Below, in pieces: positions 9,009-18,911 of a stretch of DNA of 64,000 bases (within the stretch, counting starts at the first letter, position 1; every line of letters begins with the position of its first letter). The stretch spans positions 1,614,109 to 1,678,108 of the forward strand of contig NZ_HG326652.1 in NCBI RefSeq assembly GCF_000308295.2, read 5' to 3'. The stretch comes from Afipia birgiae 34632. GTDB taxonomy: Bacteria; Pseudomonadota; Alphaproteobacteria; Rhizobiales; Xanthobacteraceae. Made by a program: the position numbers and the translations under genes. The notes beneath the pieces are model-generated. The model saw only the letters and a program-made list of their open reading frames with translations, did no database searches and was not told the DNA's origin.

Positions 9009-10097
9009 TCAGTCTGGAAAGACCAGCTTGTATTTTCCGTTCGGCGCGAAGTACTTCTCGACGATCTCAGGCGTGACATCCTCGATCCGCGACGGCGACC
9101 ATTTCGGGTTGCGGTCCTTGTCGATAATGGCTGCGCGAACGCCCTCGACAAATTCAGAGCTCGTGAAAACCGCCAGCGCTGAATTGTATTCGCGAACGAG
9201 GCTTTCCTTAAGCGACTTGGAGGTGCGCGCGCGGCGAAGCAGTTCTAACGTCACCTTGAGGGCAGTCGGCGATTTCTCCGACAGCGCCCTCAGCGTCGCC
9301 AGCGCAAATTCCGAACCATCCTGCTTGAGGGCCGCCACGATCGCTTCCATTGTATCGTGGGCGAAGACCCGATCGATCTGCTCGCGATGGGTTGCAACCG
9401 GCGCCTGAATATCAGCAGCCGCATATTGCGCCATGATCGCGCGGACATCGTTGCTGGTCGCCCGCAACGGCGCATTGGTCAGCGCATCGCGAAGCCCCGC
9501 CCAGTTACTCGATGTAATCAGAACATCCGCCGCACCTGCATAGACCGCATCAGCGCCCGTCATGGTTTGCCCCGTCAAGGCAAAGTAAGTTCCAATTTCG
9601 CCGGGAGCGCGTGACAACAGCCACGTCCCGCCCACGTCCGGGAAGAAACCCAGACCGACTTCAGGCATCGCCATTTTCGTCTTGTCGGTTACGATCCGAT
9701 GCGCACCATGCGCCGACAGCCCGACCCCGCCGCCCATGACGAGGCCGTCCATGTAGGCGACATAGGGCTTCGGAAACTCGGGAATGCGGGCATTCAGAAT
9801 GTATTCCTCACGCCAGAAGACCGGCCCAAGATCGCCGCCTGCCTTCGCACTTTCATAGAGCCCGCGAATGTCGCCACCGGCGCACAGTCCGCGCTCGCCC
9901 GCACCTTCCAGTAGAACCAGTGACACTCCGGGATCCGCCTCGAATTCATCCAGCGCAACAACGATCTCGCGCGTCATCTCGAGTGTCAGCGCGTTGATCG
10001 CCTTCGGCCGGTTCAGCCGAATGATCCCGGCCGCGCCTTCGCGGCAAACGATCAGGTCCTTTTCCGGTGATTCAGCCATCGCCGCATGCGCGCTCAT
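9009..10097 (-). CDS. 3-hydroxyisobutyryl-CoA hydrolase (enoyl-CoA hydratase/isomerase family)
   Basis: 362 residues, longer than simple crotonases and matching the HIBCH-type subfamily. [11 protein letters not shown] is the oxyanion hole region, and [20 protein letters not shown] carries the conserved Glu and Asp. The reaction is hydrolysis of 3-hydroxyisobutyryl-CoA to 3-hydroxyisobutyrate and CoA. Its ATG overlaps the stop of the acyl-CoA dehydrogenase gene by 4 bp, and GAAGGTG lies ahead of it. Placement between acyl-CoA dehydrogenase and mmsB fits the valine pathway. Confidence 0.88.
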   Translation of the reverse strand: MSAHAAMAESPEKDLIVCREGAAGIIRLNRPKAINALTLEMTREIVVALDEFEADPGVSLVLLEGAGERGLCAGGDIRGLYESAKAGGDLGPVFWREEYILNARIPEFPKPYVAYMDGLVMGGGVGLSAHGAHRIVTDKTKMAMPEVGLGFFPDVGGTWLLSRAPGEIGTYFALTGQTMTGADAVYAGAADVLITSSNWAGLRDALTNAPLRATSNDVRAIMAQYAAADIQAPVATHREQIDRVFAHDTMEAIVAALKQDGSEFALATLRALSEKSPTALKVTLELLRRARTSKSLKESLVREYNSALAVFTSSEFVEGVRAAIIDKDRNPKWSPSRIEDVTPEIVEKYFAPNGKYKLVFPD

Positions 10098-11239
10098 CGC
10101 GCACCTTCGATCAGCTTGCGCGCAACGATGACGCGCATGATTTCGTTTGTCCCTTCAAGAATTTGATGCACACGCAGATCCCGTACAATTTTCTCGACGC
10201 CGTATTCCGACAGATAGCCATATCCACCGTGCAGCTGCAGCGCCTGATTGGCGATTTCGAAACCGGCATCGGTGCCGAAGCGTTTGGCCATCGCGCAAAG
10301 CATGGTCGCGTCCGGATCCTTGCGGTCGAGCGACGCGGCAGCCCGCCACAAGAACGTGCGCGCTGCTTCCAGCTCGATGGCCATATCGGCGAGACGGAAC
10401 TGCAGCGCCTGGAATTCGTCGAGCCGCTGACCGAACGCCCTGCGCTCCCTCAGATAAGCGAGCGACTTGTCGAGCGCGGACTGTGCTCCGCCGAGCGAAC
10501 ATGCCGCGATGTTAAGGCGTCCACCGTCAAGGCCGGACATGGCAATCTTGAAGCCGATGCCCTCCTCGCCGATACGATTAGCGACGGGAACCCGCACATT
10601 CTCGAAGATCACCGCGCGGGTCGGCTGGGCGTTCCAGCCCATCTTGCGTTCATTGGCGCCGAAGGACAGGCCCGGCGTATCGCCCTCGACCACCAGCGTG
10701 GAAATGCCGCCCGCACCATTGCCGCCGGTGCGCGCCATCACGACATAGATGTCGCTCTTTCCCGCGCCGGAGATGAACTGCTTCTGACCGTTCAAGACGT
10801 AATGATCGCCGTCGCGCACCGCGCGCGTGCTGAGTGCCGCCGCATCCGAGCCTGCACCCGGTTCGGTAAGACAATAGCTCGCCAGCAATTCCATTGTGCA
10901 AAGACGCGGGAGCCACTTCTGGCGCTGCGCGTCCGAGCCGTAATGATCGATCATCCACGAGGCCATGTTGTGGATCGAGATGAACGCCGAAACGGTCGGA
11001 CAGCCAGTTGCCAACGCCTCGAAGATCAGCGCTGCATCGAAACGCGTCAGCGCCGAGCCGCCGACATCGTCACGAATATAGATACCGCCGATGCCGAGCG
11101 CAGCCGCTTCCCGCATGACATCGACGGGAAAGAATTTTTCCTCATCCCATTTCAGCGCAAACGGCGCGATCTTTTCGGCGGCGAATTCGCGCGCCATGTC
11201 GCGAACCGCGATTTGATCCTCGGTCAGAGCGAATTGCAT
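10094..11239 (-). CDS. Acyl-CoA dehydrogenase, probable isobutyryl-CoA dehydrogenase
   Basis: 381 residues, the normal size for this flavoenzyme family. [14 protein letters not shown] and the C-terminal block [19 protein letters not shown] (catalytic Glu region) followed by [16 protein letters not shown] are typical. It passes electrons from acyl-CoA to electron-transfer flavoprotein. The assignment to isobutyryl-CoA rests on its neighbours mmsA, mmsB and the hydrolase, not on residues specific to that substrate. It overlaps the next gene by 4 bp and starts 19 bp after mmsA. Confidence 0.87.
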   Translation of the reverse strand: MQFALTEDQIAVRDMAREFAAEKIAPFALKWDEEKFFPVDVMREAAALGIGGIYIRDDVGGSALTRFDAALIFEALATGCPTVSAFISIHNMASWMIDHYGSDAQRQKWLPRLCTMELLASYCLTEPGAGSDAAALSTRAVRDGDHYVLNGQKQFISGAGKSDIYVVMARTGGNGAGGISTLVVEGDTPGLSFGANERKMGWNAQPTRAVIFENVRVPVANRIGEEGIGFKIAMSGLDGGRLNIAACSLGGAQSALDKSLAYLRERRAFGQRLDEFQALQFRLADMAIELEAARTFLWRAAASLDRKDPDATMLCAMAKRFGTDAGFEIANQALQLHGGYGYLSEYGVEKIVRDLRVHQILEGTNEIMRVIVARKLIEGAR

Positions 11240-11258
11240 GGCGCGCTCGCTTGTTGAT

Positions 11259-12755
11259 CTAGTTCATCGTCGGGATAGAGAACTCCGCACCGTCCTTGAC
11301 GCCGGAAGGCCAGCGCGAGGTGACGGTCTTGGTCTTGGTGTAGAAGCGGATCGAATCCGGGCCGTGCTGATTGAGATCACCGAAGCCGGACTTCTTCCAG
11401 CCGCCGAAGGTGTAATACGCGATCGGAACCGGGATCGGCACGTTGATGCCGACCATGCCGACATTGACCTTGGCCGCGAAATCGCGCGCCGCGTCGCCAT
11501 CGCGGGTGAAGATCGCAACGCCGTTGCCGTAGTCGTGGTCCGACGGGAGCGCCAGGGCTTCATTGTAGTCGTGGGCGCGCACTACCGACAGCACGGGGCC
11601 GAAGATCTCTTCCTTATAGATGCGCATGTCCTTGGTGACGTTGTCGAACAGACAGCCGCCCATGTAGAAGCCCTTCTCGTAGCCCTGCATCTTGAAGCCG
11701 CGGCCGTCGACGGCCAGTTTCGCGCCTTCCTTGATACCGATCTCGACGTAATCCTTGACACGTTCCAGCGCCGCCTTTGTCACCAGCGGGCCGAAGTCCG
11801 CGGACGGATCGGTCGAGGGACCGATCTTCAGGCTTTCAACCCGTGGAATGAGCTTTTCCATCAGGCGGTCCGCCGTGGTCTTGCCCACCGGCACCGCGAC
11901 CGAGATCGCCATGCAGCGTTCGCCCGCCGAACCGTAGCCCGCACCGATCAGCGCATCGACGGTCTGGTCCATGTCAGCATCCGGCATGATGATGGCGTGG
12001 TTCTTGGCGCCGCCGAAGCACTGCGCGCGCTTGTTGCTGGCTGCCGCGCGCTCATAGATGTACTGCGCGATCGGCGAGGAGCCGACAAAGCCGACGGCCT
12101 TGATATCCGGATCGTCGAGGATGGCGTCGACCGCTTCCTTGTCGCCGTTGACGCAGTTCAGGATGCCAGGCGGCAAGCCCGCCTCGATCATCAGAGCGGC
12201 CAGCGCCATCGGCACGCCGGGATCGCGCTCCGAGGGCTTGAGGATGAAAGCATTGCCGCAGGCGATCGCGGGCGCGAACTTCCACATCGGGATCATCGCC
12301 GGAAAATTGAACGGGGTGATGCCAGCGACCACGCCGAGGGGTTGACGCATCGAATAGATATCGATTCCGGGGCCCGCGCCTTCGGTGTATTCGCCCTTCA
12401 TCAGGTGCGGAATGCCGCAGGCGAATTCGACGACCTCGAGACCGCGCTGGATATCGCCCCGGGCGTCAGGAACCGTCTTGCCATGCTCGCGCGCCAGCAG
12501 ATCGGCCAGCTTGTCGTAATCGCGCTGTACCAATTCAAGGAATTTCATCATCACCCGCGCGCGGCGCTGCGGGTTCGTGTTCGCCCACCCGACCTGCGCG
12601 GCCACAGCGTTTTCCACCGCAGCGCGCATCTCCGCCTTGGAGGCCAGCGCCACCTTGGCCTGCACCTCACCCGTCATCGGCTCAAACACGTCCGCAAAGC
12701 GGCCAGATGTGCCCTTGACTTCCTTGCCGCCAATAAAATGACCGATCGTGCGCAT
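11259..12755 (-). CDS. mmsA: CoA-acylating methylmalonate-semialdehyde dehydrogenase
   Basis: 498 residues. [22 protein letters not shown] and [18 protein letters not shown], the latter with the catalytic cysteine, are diagnostic of the MmsA/IolA class of aldehyde dehydrogenases, as is the C-terminal [12 protein letters not shown]. It converts methylmalonate semialdehyde, NAD and CoA to propionyl-CoA. The start is supported by GGAGG 6 nt before ATG. It is the first catabolic gene of the minus-strand cluster, 115 bp after the TetR gene. Confidence 0.94.
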   Translation of the reverse strand: MRTIGHFIGGKEVKGTSGRFADVFEPMTGEVQAKVALASKAEMRAAVENAVAAQVGWANTNPQRRARVMMKFLELVQRDYDKLADLLAREHGKTVPDARGDIQRGLEVVEFACGIPHLMKGEYTEGAGPGIDIYSMRQPLGVVAGITPFNFPAMIPMWKFAPAIACGNAFILKPSERDPGVPMALAALMIEAGLPPGILNCVNGDKEAVDAILDDPDIKAVGFVGSSPIAQYIYERAAASNKRAQCFGGAKNHAIIMPDADMDQTVDALIGAGYGSAGERCMAISVAVPVGKTTADRLMEKLIPRVESLKIGPSTDPSADFGPLVTKAALERVKDYVEIGIKEGAKLAVDGRGFKMQGYEKGFYMGGCLFDNVTKDMRIYKEEIFGPVLSVVRAHDYNEALALPSDHDYGNGVAIFTRDGDAARDFAAKVNVGMVGINVPIPVPIAYYTFGGWKKSGFGDLNQHGPDSIRFYTKTKTVTSRWPSGVKDGAEFSIPTMN

Positions 12756-12801
12756 GCGTATCCTCCAAAAGCGAGTGTTTGGAAGCTTCTAGCACCGCAA
12801 C

Positions 12802-12822
12802 AACCGGATTAGGAACCCGGTT
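12802..12822 (-). terminator. Weak hairpin between TetR gene and mmsA
   Basis: AACCGG at 12802-12807 pairs with CCGGTT at 12817-12822. It lies in the 115-bp gap after the TetR stop codon on that gene's strand. There is no clear T-run after it, so it is at best a weak terminator or attenuator. Confidence 0.25.
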
Positions 12823-12870
12823 CTGCGCACAGCACGGTGGCGTGCAATGCAAAGAGATGCTGCCGGGTGT

Positions 12871-13494
12871 TCAGTCCTCGGCCTTGGCTTTGGGCTTCTT
12901 CGTGCGCGGTTTTGCCGCGTTCTCACCCCGCAGCGCGGCGTGACGGCCGGCGCTGAGAATCTCATCCGAGAATTCGCCCGTTCCTGCCGCTCGCGCCAGA
13001 ATCATCGCCCCCATAATGGTTGCAATAACAGCGATAGCTTCGCGGCGAGCCGTCTTTGCGGGCATATCCGGGGATTGCTCCGCAAGCATCGCGATCATGT
13101 CCTCGAGCTTGCTGGCGAAAGCCTTGCGCGTTTTTGGACTGGCCCGCGACACCTCGACGCCCAGCGACGGCAACGCGCAACCGTTACCAGCGTCATCGCG
13201 ATGCTCAGCGGACAGATAGCCATTCACAATCGACGCTAGACGCTTGTCTGCCGGCGACTGCTCCGCGCGCTTGCGCCACCGCCCGGTGGTTTGCTGCATT
13301 GCGTGGGCGAAAGCCTCGCTGATGAGCGCGTCACGGGACGCAAAATGAGCATAGAATCCGCCGTGGGTCAGACCGGCTTCCTTCATCAACTCCGCAACCC
13401 CAAGGCTCGCCGCGCCACGTTCGCGCAGACGCACGGACGCGTTCTTCACGATCCGGTCGTGGGTTTCCGCCTTGTGGTCCTTCGAATAACGCAT
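12871..13494 (-). CDS. TetR/AcrR family transcriptional regulator
   Basis: 207 residues from the ATG at 13494, preceded by GAGGCGGTG; an in-frame GTG lies one codon earlier. The DNA-binding domain covers residues about 5-55: VKNASVRLRERGAASLGVAELMKEAG then THGGFYAHFASRDALISEAF, the TetR recognition helix pattern. The C-terminus is a lysine-rich tail. It lies upstream of the valine genes on the same strand and divergent from an enoyl-CoA hydratase gene, so control of either or both is plausible. A perfect palindrome lies just upstream (13504-13519). Confidence 0.88.
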   Translation of the reverse strand: MRYSKDHKAETHDRIVKNASVRLRERGAASLGVAELMKEAGLTHGGFYAHFASRDALISEAFAHAMQQTTGRWRKRAEQSPADKRLASIVNGYLSAEHRDDAGNGCALPSLGVEVSRASPKTRKAFASKLEDMIAMLAEQSPDMPAKTARREAIAVIATIMGAMILARAAGTGEFSDEILSAGRHAALRGENAAKPRTKKPKAKAED

Positions 13495-13503
13495 CACCGC
13501 CTC

Positions 13504-13519
13504 ATCAGATGTCTCTGAT
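13504..13519. promoter_or_regulatory. Candidate TetR operator palindrome
   Basis: ATCAGA-TGTC-TCTGAT is a perfect 6-bp inverted repeat with a 4-nt spacer, placed 10 to 25 nt before the TetR ATG in the divergent gap to the enoyl-CoA hydratase gene. Position and symmetry suit autoregulation. No second copy was noticed near mmsA, and binding is inferred only. Confidence 0.4.
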
Positions 13520-13658
13520 CATATAATAACATGCCTTGCCGATAAAAGCGCCTGTTTCGCGGGAAAAATGGCTGCCATGCACGATATTTGACGACAGATA
13601 GTGGATCGCGCACCATCGCGTACATTGACATCCCCTCGCAACTGTCAGGCTTCAAAAA

Positions 13659-14429
13659 ATGCAAACGATCAACGAATATTGCCACGTCACCCGCGGCGAC
13701 AACGGCGTTGCACAATTGACCATCACCAACGCCGGTCCACTCAACATCATGAACTCGGCAGTGATCCATGGCGTTCGCGAAGGGCTGGAATTGCTGGGGA
13801 AGGACCGCGGCATCCACGTCCTGATCATCAGGGGTTCGGGCGAAAAGAGCATGATCGGAGGCGCGGACATCAAGGAAATGGCGACCCTCGATCAGGCCTC
13901 AGCTGAAAAATTCATCACCGGATTGCGTGATCTCTGCGAAGCTGTCCGGCAGTTTCCAACGCCGGTAATCGCCCGTCTGCGCGGATGGTGTCTTGGAGGC
14001 GGACTCGAGTTTGCCGCAGCATGCGATCTGCGGATCGCATCACAAGACGCGAAGTTCGCAATGCCGGAGGTCAAAGTCGGTATCCCCTCGGTGATCCATG
14101 CGGCCCTATTGCCAAGACTGATCGGCTGGGGACGCGCCCGCTGGCTTATTCTGACCGCTGCCACCATCGATGCGCCCACCGCACTGAACTGGGGACTGGT
14201 CGATCAGGTCGTTTCCGAGGCCGATCTTGATCAGGCAATAGCAACCGCAGCTACCGCGATCGCGGAATGTGGGCCCGAAGCCATGCGAAACCAAAAGGCG
14301 CTCTTGAGACAATGGGAAGAACTCCCGCTTACAGAATCGGTCAATCTCAGCGTCGAAGTCTTCGGAAAATCATTCCTGACCGGCGAACCGCAGCGCCACA
14401 TGCAGGCATTTCTCGACAGACGAAAATAA
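13659..14429 (+). CDS. Enoyl-CoA hydratase/isomerase family protein
   Basis: 256 residues, normal for the crotonase fold. IRGSGEKSMIGGADIKEMATL is the first oxyanion-hole loop, RLRGWCLGGGLEFAAACDLRIAS the second, and MPEVKVGIPSVIHAALLPRLIG the Glu/active-site region. It probably hydrates enoyl-CoA in fatty acid or amino acid catabolism; substrate unknown. It diverges from the TetR gene across 160 bp. Its stop codon lies inside the first copy of a short tandem duplication (14420-14456). Confidence 0.85.
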   Translation: MQTINEYCHVTRGDNGVAQLTITNAGPLNIMNSAVIHGVREGLELLGKDRGIHVLIIRGSGEKSMIGGADIKEMATLDQASAEKFITGLRDLCEAVRQFPTPVIARLRGWCLGGGLEFAAACDLRIASQDAKFAMPEVKVGIPSVIHAALLPRLIGWGRARWLILTAATIDAPTALNWGLVDQVVSEADLDQAIATAATAIAECGPEAMRNQKALLRQWEELPLTESVNLSVEVFGKSFLTGEPQRHMQAFLDRRK

Positions 14430-14456
14430 CTCATCCGACGCACGAAAATAACTCAT
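14420..14456. repeat. 15-bp direct repeat at gene end, 22-bp period
   Basis: ACGAAAATAACTCAT occurs at 14420-14434 and again at 14442-14456. The first copy contains the stop codon of the enoyl-CoA hydratase gene. A 12-bp palindrome TTGGCATGCCAA follows at 14464-14475, and AACTC-ATGC-GAGTT plus Ts at 14450-14465 may make a weak terminator. Confidence 0.6.
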
Positions 14457-14620
14457 GCGAGTTTTGGCATGCCAAGGCATGTTTTAAACGTCAGGCCGCT
14501 TGTCCGGACTCGATTCATGCTTTTATTGTCCAGAGGCGGATTGCAATTTCCGCATCCATTCATATGATGCGTGTCATCTAACACGGACAGGCGCCGTGCG
14601 CGAACCAGGAGAGCAGTTGC

Positions 14621-15814
14621 ATGTCCACGTCCGATCCCGTCGTCATCGTTTCCGCAGTTCGCACTCCTCTTGGCCGCTTTCAAGGCGACCTCTCGTCGTT
14701 CAGCGGGCATAATCTCGGATCCCACGCTATTGGCGCAGCGCTGGAACGAGCCAAACTGTCGCCCGACCAGATCGACGAAGTTCTGATGGGCTGCGTTCTT
14801 CCCGCAGGACAAGGTCAGGCCCCTGCCCGCCAGGCTGCGCGCGGCGCGAAACTGCCCGACGCCACCGGCGCCACCACGATCAACAAGGTGTGCGGCTCGG
14901 GCATGAAAGCCACGATGCTGGCCCACGATCTCATCAACGCAGGTTCGGCAAACATTGTTGTCTCTGGCGGCATGGAAAGCATGACCAATGCGCCATACCT
15001 TCTTCAAAAGGCACGCGGCGGCTATCGCGTCGGTCACGACCGCATCATCGATCATATGATGATGGATGGTCTCGAGGACGCCTACGAGACTGGCCGCTCG
15101 ATGGGTGACTTTGGCGAAGCCGCCGCAGAAGCCTATCAGTTCAGCCGCAAGGATCAGGACGACTACGCGGTTGAAACGCTGACGCGGGCGCGCAACGCAG
15201 TCCAGAGTGGCGCTTTCAAGAAAGAGATCGCGCCAATCTCGGTCAAGGAAAAGGCAGGAGTTCGTGTTGTTGAAAACGACGAACATCCGCTGAAGGTCGA
15301 TCCCGCCAAAATTCCCAACCTGAAGCCGGCGTTCCGCCCCAACGGCACCATTACCCCTGCAGCTTCGTCGGCAAATGCCGACGGCGCGGCCGCGCTGGTG
15401 TTGACCCGCCGCTCGATTGCGGAACGCGAAGGTCTGCCGATCCTTGCAGAGATCAAGGGCCACTCGACGCACAGCCAGGCTCCTGACTGGTTCACGACCG
15501 CTCCCATTCCAGCAATCCGCAAACTGCTCGAGAAGATCGGCTGGAGCGTTAGCGACGTCGATCTGTTCGAGATCAATGAAGCCTTCGCCGTAGTGCCGAT
15601 GGCAGCAGCGAAAGATCTCGGAATTCCGCGTGACAAACTCAACGTCAATGGCGGAGCGTGCGCGCTCGGTCACCCGATCGGCGCAACCGGCGCGCGGCTT
15701 ATCGTGACGTTGTTGCACGCGATGGAGAAGAACAACGTTCAACGCGGTATCGCCTCGCTTTGCATCGGCGGCGGCGAAGCAACCGCCATCGCCGTCGAGC
15801 GCAAGCTCAGCTGA
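14621..15814 (+). CDS. Acetyl-CoA C-acetyltransferase (thiolase)
   Basis: 397 residues. NKVCGSGMKA holds the acyl-accepting Cys91, GGMESMTNAPYLL the family signature, and NVNGGACALGHPIGATGARL with ASLCIGGGEATA the catalytic His and second Cys. This is the biosynthetic (AtoB/PhaA-type) degradative-reversible thiolase that condenses or cleaves acetoacetyl-CoA. The start follows GGAGAGC. It is followed by a hairpin and then the KAS II-like gene. Confidence 0.93.
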   Translation: MSTSDPVVIVSAVRTPLGRFQGDLSSFSGHNLGSHAIGAALERAKLSPDQIDEVLMGCVLPAGQGQAPARQAARGAKLPDATGATTINKVCGSGMKATMLAHDLINAGSANIVVSGGMESMTNAPYLLQKARGGYRVGHDRIIDHMMMDGLEDAYETGRSMGDFGEAAAEAYQFSRKDQDDYAVETLTRARNAVQSGAFKKEIAPISVKEKAGVRVVENDEHPLKVDPAKIPNLKPAFRPNGTITPAASSANADGAAALVLTRRSIAEREGLPILAEIKGHSTHSQAPDWFTTAPIPAIRKLLEKIGWSVSDVDLFEINEAFAVVPMAAAKDLGIPRDKLNVNGGACALGHPIGATGARLIVTLLHAMEKNNVQRGIASLCIGGGEATAIAVERKLS

Positions 15815-15838
15815 TCGGCTTTGCGCTCTCGAATAGGG

Positions 15839-15860
15839 CACCGGCGGAACTTCGCCGGTG
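15839..15860 (+). terminator. Hairpin after thiolase gene
   Basis: CACCGGCG (15839-15846), a 6-nt loop and CGCCGGTG (15853-15860) form a perfect 8-bp GC-rich stem 25 bp after the thiolase stop. There is no T-run, so it may stabilise the mRNA end or give partial termination before the KAS II gene. Confidence 0.45.
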
Positions 15861-15920
15861 CGCGAAGCCGCACACCCGGCGAACGGGCTGCGTTACCTCT
15901 CAGCAACCTGTGGTGAGATC

Positions 15921-17201
15921 GTGAAACGAAACAGCTCCATACGACGGATAGTCGTCACCGGAATGGGTGCCGTATCGCCGCTTGGCTGCGGCGTCGAGAG
16001 CAACTGGTCGCGGCTGATCGCCGGTCAGTCCGGCATCCGCGCACTATCTGATAATGTCGCCGCCGATCTGCCGGTTAAGGCTTGTGGCACCGTGCCCGAT
16101 ATCGTTGACGATCCGGAATTCGGCTTCGATCCCGACCGCGCAGTTCAAAAGAAAGACCAGAAAAAGATGGATCGCTTTATCCAGTTCGCCATGCTGGCGG
16201 CGGACGAAGCGATTGCACAGTCCCGGTGGGTGCCTCAGGATGCGCGTTCGCGCGAGCGCACGGCGACCATCATCGGCTCGGGTGTCGGCGGATTTCCCGC
16301 CATTGTCGATGCGGTTCGCACCGCCGATGAACGCGGCGTGCGTCGGCTGTCGCCGTTCACCGTCCCGTCGTTTCTCGTCAACCTTGCCGCCGGACAGGTT
16401 TCGATCCGCCACGGTTTCAAGGGACCGCTGGGCGCACCCGTGACCGCATGCGCAGCCGGCGTACAGGCAATCGGAGACGCCGCGCGCCTCTTGCTCGCGG
16501 GTGAAGCGGACGTAGCAATCGCTGGCGGTGCGGAAGCGTGCATCGATCGTGTAAGCCTCGGCGGATTTGCCGCTGCCCGCGCGCTCTCCACCAATTTCAA
16601 CGATGAGCCGCAACGCGCGTCACGTCCCTTCGATCGCGACCGCGATGGCTTCGTTATGGGCGAAGGCGCAGGCATCGTGGTCATCGAAACGCTCGACCAC
16701 GCACTTGGTCGCGGCGCAACGCCGATTGCCGAACTTGTTGGTTATGGCACGACATCCGACGCCTACCACATGACGGCCGGACCGGAAGATGGCGACGGCG
16801 CTCGCCGCTCGATCGAAATTGCCCTGCGCCAGGCCGGCATCTCGCCGATCGAGGTTCAGCACCTCAACGCTCATGCGACCTCGACGCCGGTCGGCGACAA
16901 TGGTGAACTCGCAGCGATCAAGGCTGTGTTCGGCACGGAAGGACGGGTTGCAGTCAGTTCCACAAAATCCGCCACCGGTCATCTGCTTGGTGCGGCAGGC
17001 GGGCTTGAGGCCATCTTCTCAGTGTTGGCGCTGCGCGATCAGATCGCTCCAGCCACGCTCAATCTCGATCACCCAGATGCTGCCGCGGAAGGCATCGACC
17101 TCGTGCGTGGTGCCGCGCGGCCTATGGCCATAGAGCATGTGCTGTCAAACGGCTTCGGTTTCGGCGGAGTCAACGCGAGCGTTTTATTCCGGGCGTGGTA
17201 G
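15921..17201 (+). CDS. fabF: Beta-ketoacyl-ACP synthase II-like enzyme
   Basis: 426 residues from the GTG at 15921, the point where similarity to KAS II begins (RRIVVTGMGAVSPLG) and just after GGTGAG. The active site triad is visible: Cys in PVTACAAGVQ (about residue 177), His in LNAHATSTPVGDN, and Lys/His in SSTKSATGHLLGAAG. It elongates acyl-ACP in fatty acid synthesis. It lies beside thiolase and enoyl reductase genes and not with acpP/fabG, so it may be an accessory paralogue. It overlaps the convergent HxlR gene by 32 bp. Confidence 0.85.
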   Translation: MKRNSSIRRIVVTGMGAVSPLGCGVESNWSRLIAGQSGIRALSDNVAADLPVKACGTVPDIVDDPEFGFDPDRAVQKKDQKKMDRFIQFAMLAADEAIAQSRWVPQDARSRERTATIIGSGVGGFPAIVDAVRTADERGVRRLSPFTVPSFLVNLAAGQVSIRHGFKGPLGAPVTACAAGVQAIGDAARLLLAGEADVAIAGGAEACIDRVSLGGFAAARALSTNFNDEPQRASRPFDRDRDGFVMGEGAGIVVIETLDHALGRGATPIAELVGYGTTSDAYHMTAGPEDGDGARRSIEIALRQAGISPIEVQHLNAHATSTPVGDNGELAAIKAVFGTEGRVAVSSTKSATGHLLGAAGGLEAIFSVLALRDQIAPATLNLDHPDAAAEGIDLVRGAARPMAIEHVLSNGFGFGGVNASVLFRAW

Positions 17202-17718
17202 TGGCTGCCACTCGGTTGTTCTTCGCAAGCAGATAGTCCCGCGTCGCGGTCGTCGCACCACGTCCAGGCTTGTACATCAGTTCGTCGGACGACACAGGCC
17301 GGCCTGAAGCGGTTCGTACAACCAGCGGCTTGATCGGCGCACCGCTTTCGCGATCAACAGCAATGACCGGTTCGTTGCCGGGTCCGGATACCCAGCGGTC
17401 GCCCCATTGCATGATCGCCATCAGCGGGGCCTGAAATTCCTTTGCCTTCTGTGTCGGAACGTACTCGAACCGCGTTCCGCGTTTGCCGACATCCATCTGC
17501 GCCAGCATCCCCTCTTCAACCAAGTGCCGCAACCGGTCGGTCAGCGTATTCCGCGCGATGCCAAGACCGCGCATGAAACCCTCAAACGTACGAACGCCTG
17601 CCAGCGCGTCGCGCAGGATCAGGAGGGACCATGAATCGCCGAGCATCGCGAGCGCCCGCGCGATCGAACAGTTCAACCGGACGAATGAGGGCTCACGCAT
17701 ACCAGTCATTTCCTTCAT
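17170..17718 (-). CDS. HxlR family transcriptional regulator
   Basis: 182 residues. CSIARALAMLGDSWSLLILRDALAGVRTFEGFMRGLGIARNTLTDRLRHLVEEGML (about residues 12-66) is the HxlR winged-helix domain, including the opening Cys typical of the family. Its 3' end overlaps fabF tail to tail. It is divergent from the enoyl reductase gene, with an 87-bp shared promoter region, so it is a candidate regulator of that gene. HxlR proteins often sense thiol-reactive or electrophilic compounds; the effector here is unknown. Confidence 0.85.
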   Translation of the reverse strand: MKEMTGMREPSFVRLNCSIARALAMLGDSWSLLILRDALAGVRTFEGFMRGLGIARNTLTDRLRHLVEEGMLAQMDVGKRGTRFEYVPTQKAKEFQAPLMAIMQWGDRWVSGPGNEPVIAVDRESGAPIKPLVVRTASGRPVSSDELMYKPGRGATTATRDYLLAKNNRVAATTTPGIKRSR

Positions 17719-17805
17719 TTAGTTGCTGATCAAGACTAGTTGTCATATTGGACTAAGAATAACATTTGTGGCTCGGTCGCAAAGCGGCGATTTTGGGAGG
17801 ACACC

Positions 17806-18783
17806 ATGCACAGCGTTCAACTCAATGCGTTTGGCAAGCCATGGGAAGTAGTTGAAACCGTCACTATTCCCGATCCGGGCGCCCCCGGAGCCGGCGAAAT
17901 CGTTGTCGATATGGAATTCTCGCCGATCAACCCCTCGGATCTCGTGCTGATGCGTGGCCTTTATGGCGTGAAGCCAAAACTGCCCGCACCTGTCGGTTCT
18001 GAAGGTGTGGCGCTCGTGGTCAAAGTCGGTTCCGGCGTCGCTGGAATCAAGGAAGGCGACCGCGTGCTGTTCCCAAGGGGGACATCAACTTGGCTGACGC
18101 GCAGCAAGGTCAAAGCCGATGGGCTGTTTGCATTGCCACCCAGCGCGAACCCACAGCAGCTCTCGATGCTGATGGTGAACCCTCCGACTGCTTACCTTCT
18201 GTTGACGGAGTATGTCTCCCTCAAGAAGGGAGACTGGATTATCCAGAGCGCCGGCAACTCGGGGGTCGGTCGTGCGGTCATCGCCATCGCCAAACATATG
18301 GGAGTCCATACCGTCAGCATCGTGCGCCGCCCCGAACTCGTCGACGAGTTGAAAAGGCTCGGCGCTGATGTGGTTCTGGTAGAAGGCCCTGATCTGGCCA
18401 AGCGGGTTGCGGAAGCGACAGGCAAAGCGAAGATCATGCTAGCGCTGGATAGCGTCGGTGGACCGGGCCTGATGCCACTGAACGACTGCCTGGCCAATGG
18501 CGGCACACTGGTCGCTTATGGCGTGATGAGCGGCGGGCCGGGTCCCTTCTTCACGGCGCCGAACATCTTTCGCGACCTTACGCTCAAGGGTTTCTGGCTG
18601 TTGAACTGGTTCAACAAGAGCACGCCGGCGCGCGTTGTTGAGGTTCAGAAGAAGATGGCCGGGTGGGTCGCGGACGGAACGATTTTCACGCCGGTGGAAG
18701 CAACCTATCCGCTGATCGAATCCGCAGCCGCGATTTCGCACGCCGCCAAAGGTACCGGTAAAATCCTTTTCAAAGGCTCCTGA
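17806..18783 (+). CDS. MDR family 2-enoyl thioester reductase-like oxidoreductase
   Basis: 325 residues from the ATG at 17806, which follows GGGAGGACACC. It has the GroES-like N-terminal domain with SPINPSDL and the NADPH-binding segment QSAGNSGVGRAVIAIAKHMG (about 140-160), close to enoyl-ACP/CoA reductases of the MECR/ETR type. There is no zinc-ligand set. It would reduce trans-2-enoyl thioesters or quinone-like compounds with NADPH. It is divergent from the HxlR gene. Confidence 0.8.
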   Translation: MHSVQLNAFGKPWEVVETVTIPDPGAPGAGEIVVDMEFSPINPSDLVLMRGLYGVKPKLPAPVGSEGVALVVKVGSGVAGIKEGDRVLFPRGTSTWLTRSKVKADGLFALPPSANPQQLSMLMVNPPTAYLLLTEYVSLKKGDWIIQSAGNSGVGRAVIAIAKHMGVHTVSIVRRPELVDELKRLGADVVLVEGPDLAKRVAEATGKAKIMLALDSVGGPGLMPLNDCLANGGTLVAYGVMSGGPGPFFTAPNIFRDLTLKGFWLLNWFNKSTPARVVEVQKKMAGWVADGTIFTPVEATYPLIESAAAISHAAKGTGKILFKGS

Positions 18784-18911
18784 GACCACGCTGCGGAACT
18801 TACGGCTGGACCTCGATAAGGCACCCCGGCCAACCGGCGATGCATGGCAGGCTTTCCTGTTCAGCACCGCCGGACTGGCCTAGAAAAGAACGGGCGTCAC
18901 CGGAGTGCCTC

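Noticed and set aside
11238-12812. 524-residue plus-strand frame opposite mmsA
   Set aside because: Shadow of mmsA; the encoded protein is His/Arg/Asp-rich antisense sequence.
14453-15841. 462-residue minus-strand frame opposite the thiolase
   Set aside because: Antisense shadow of a gene with all thiolase active-site motifs.
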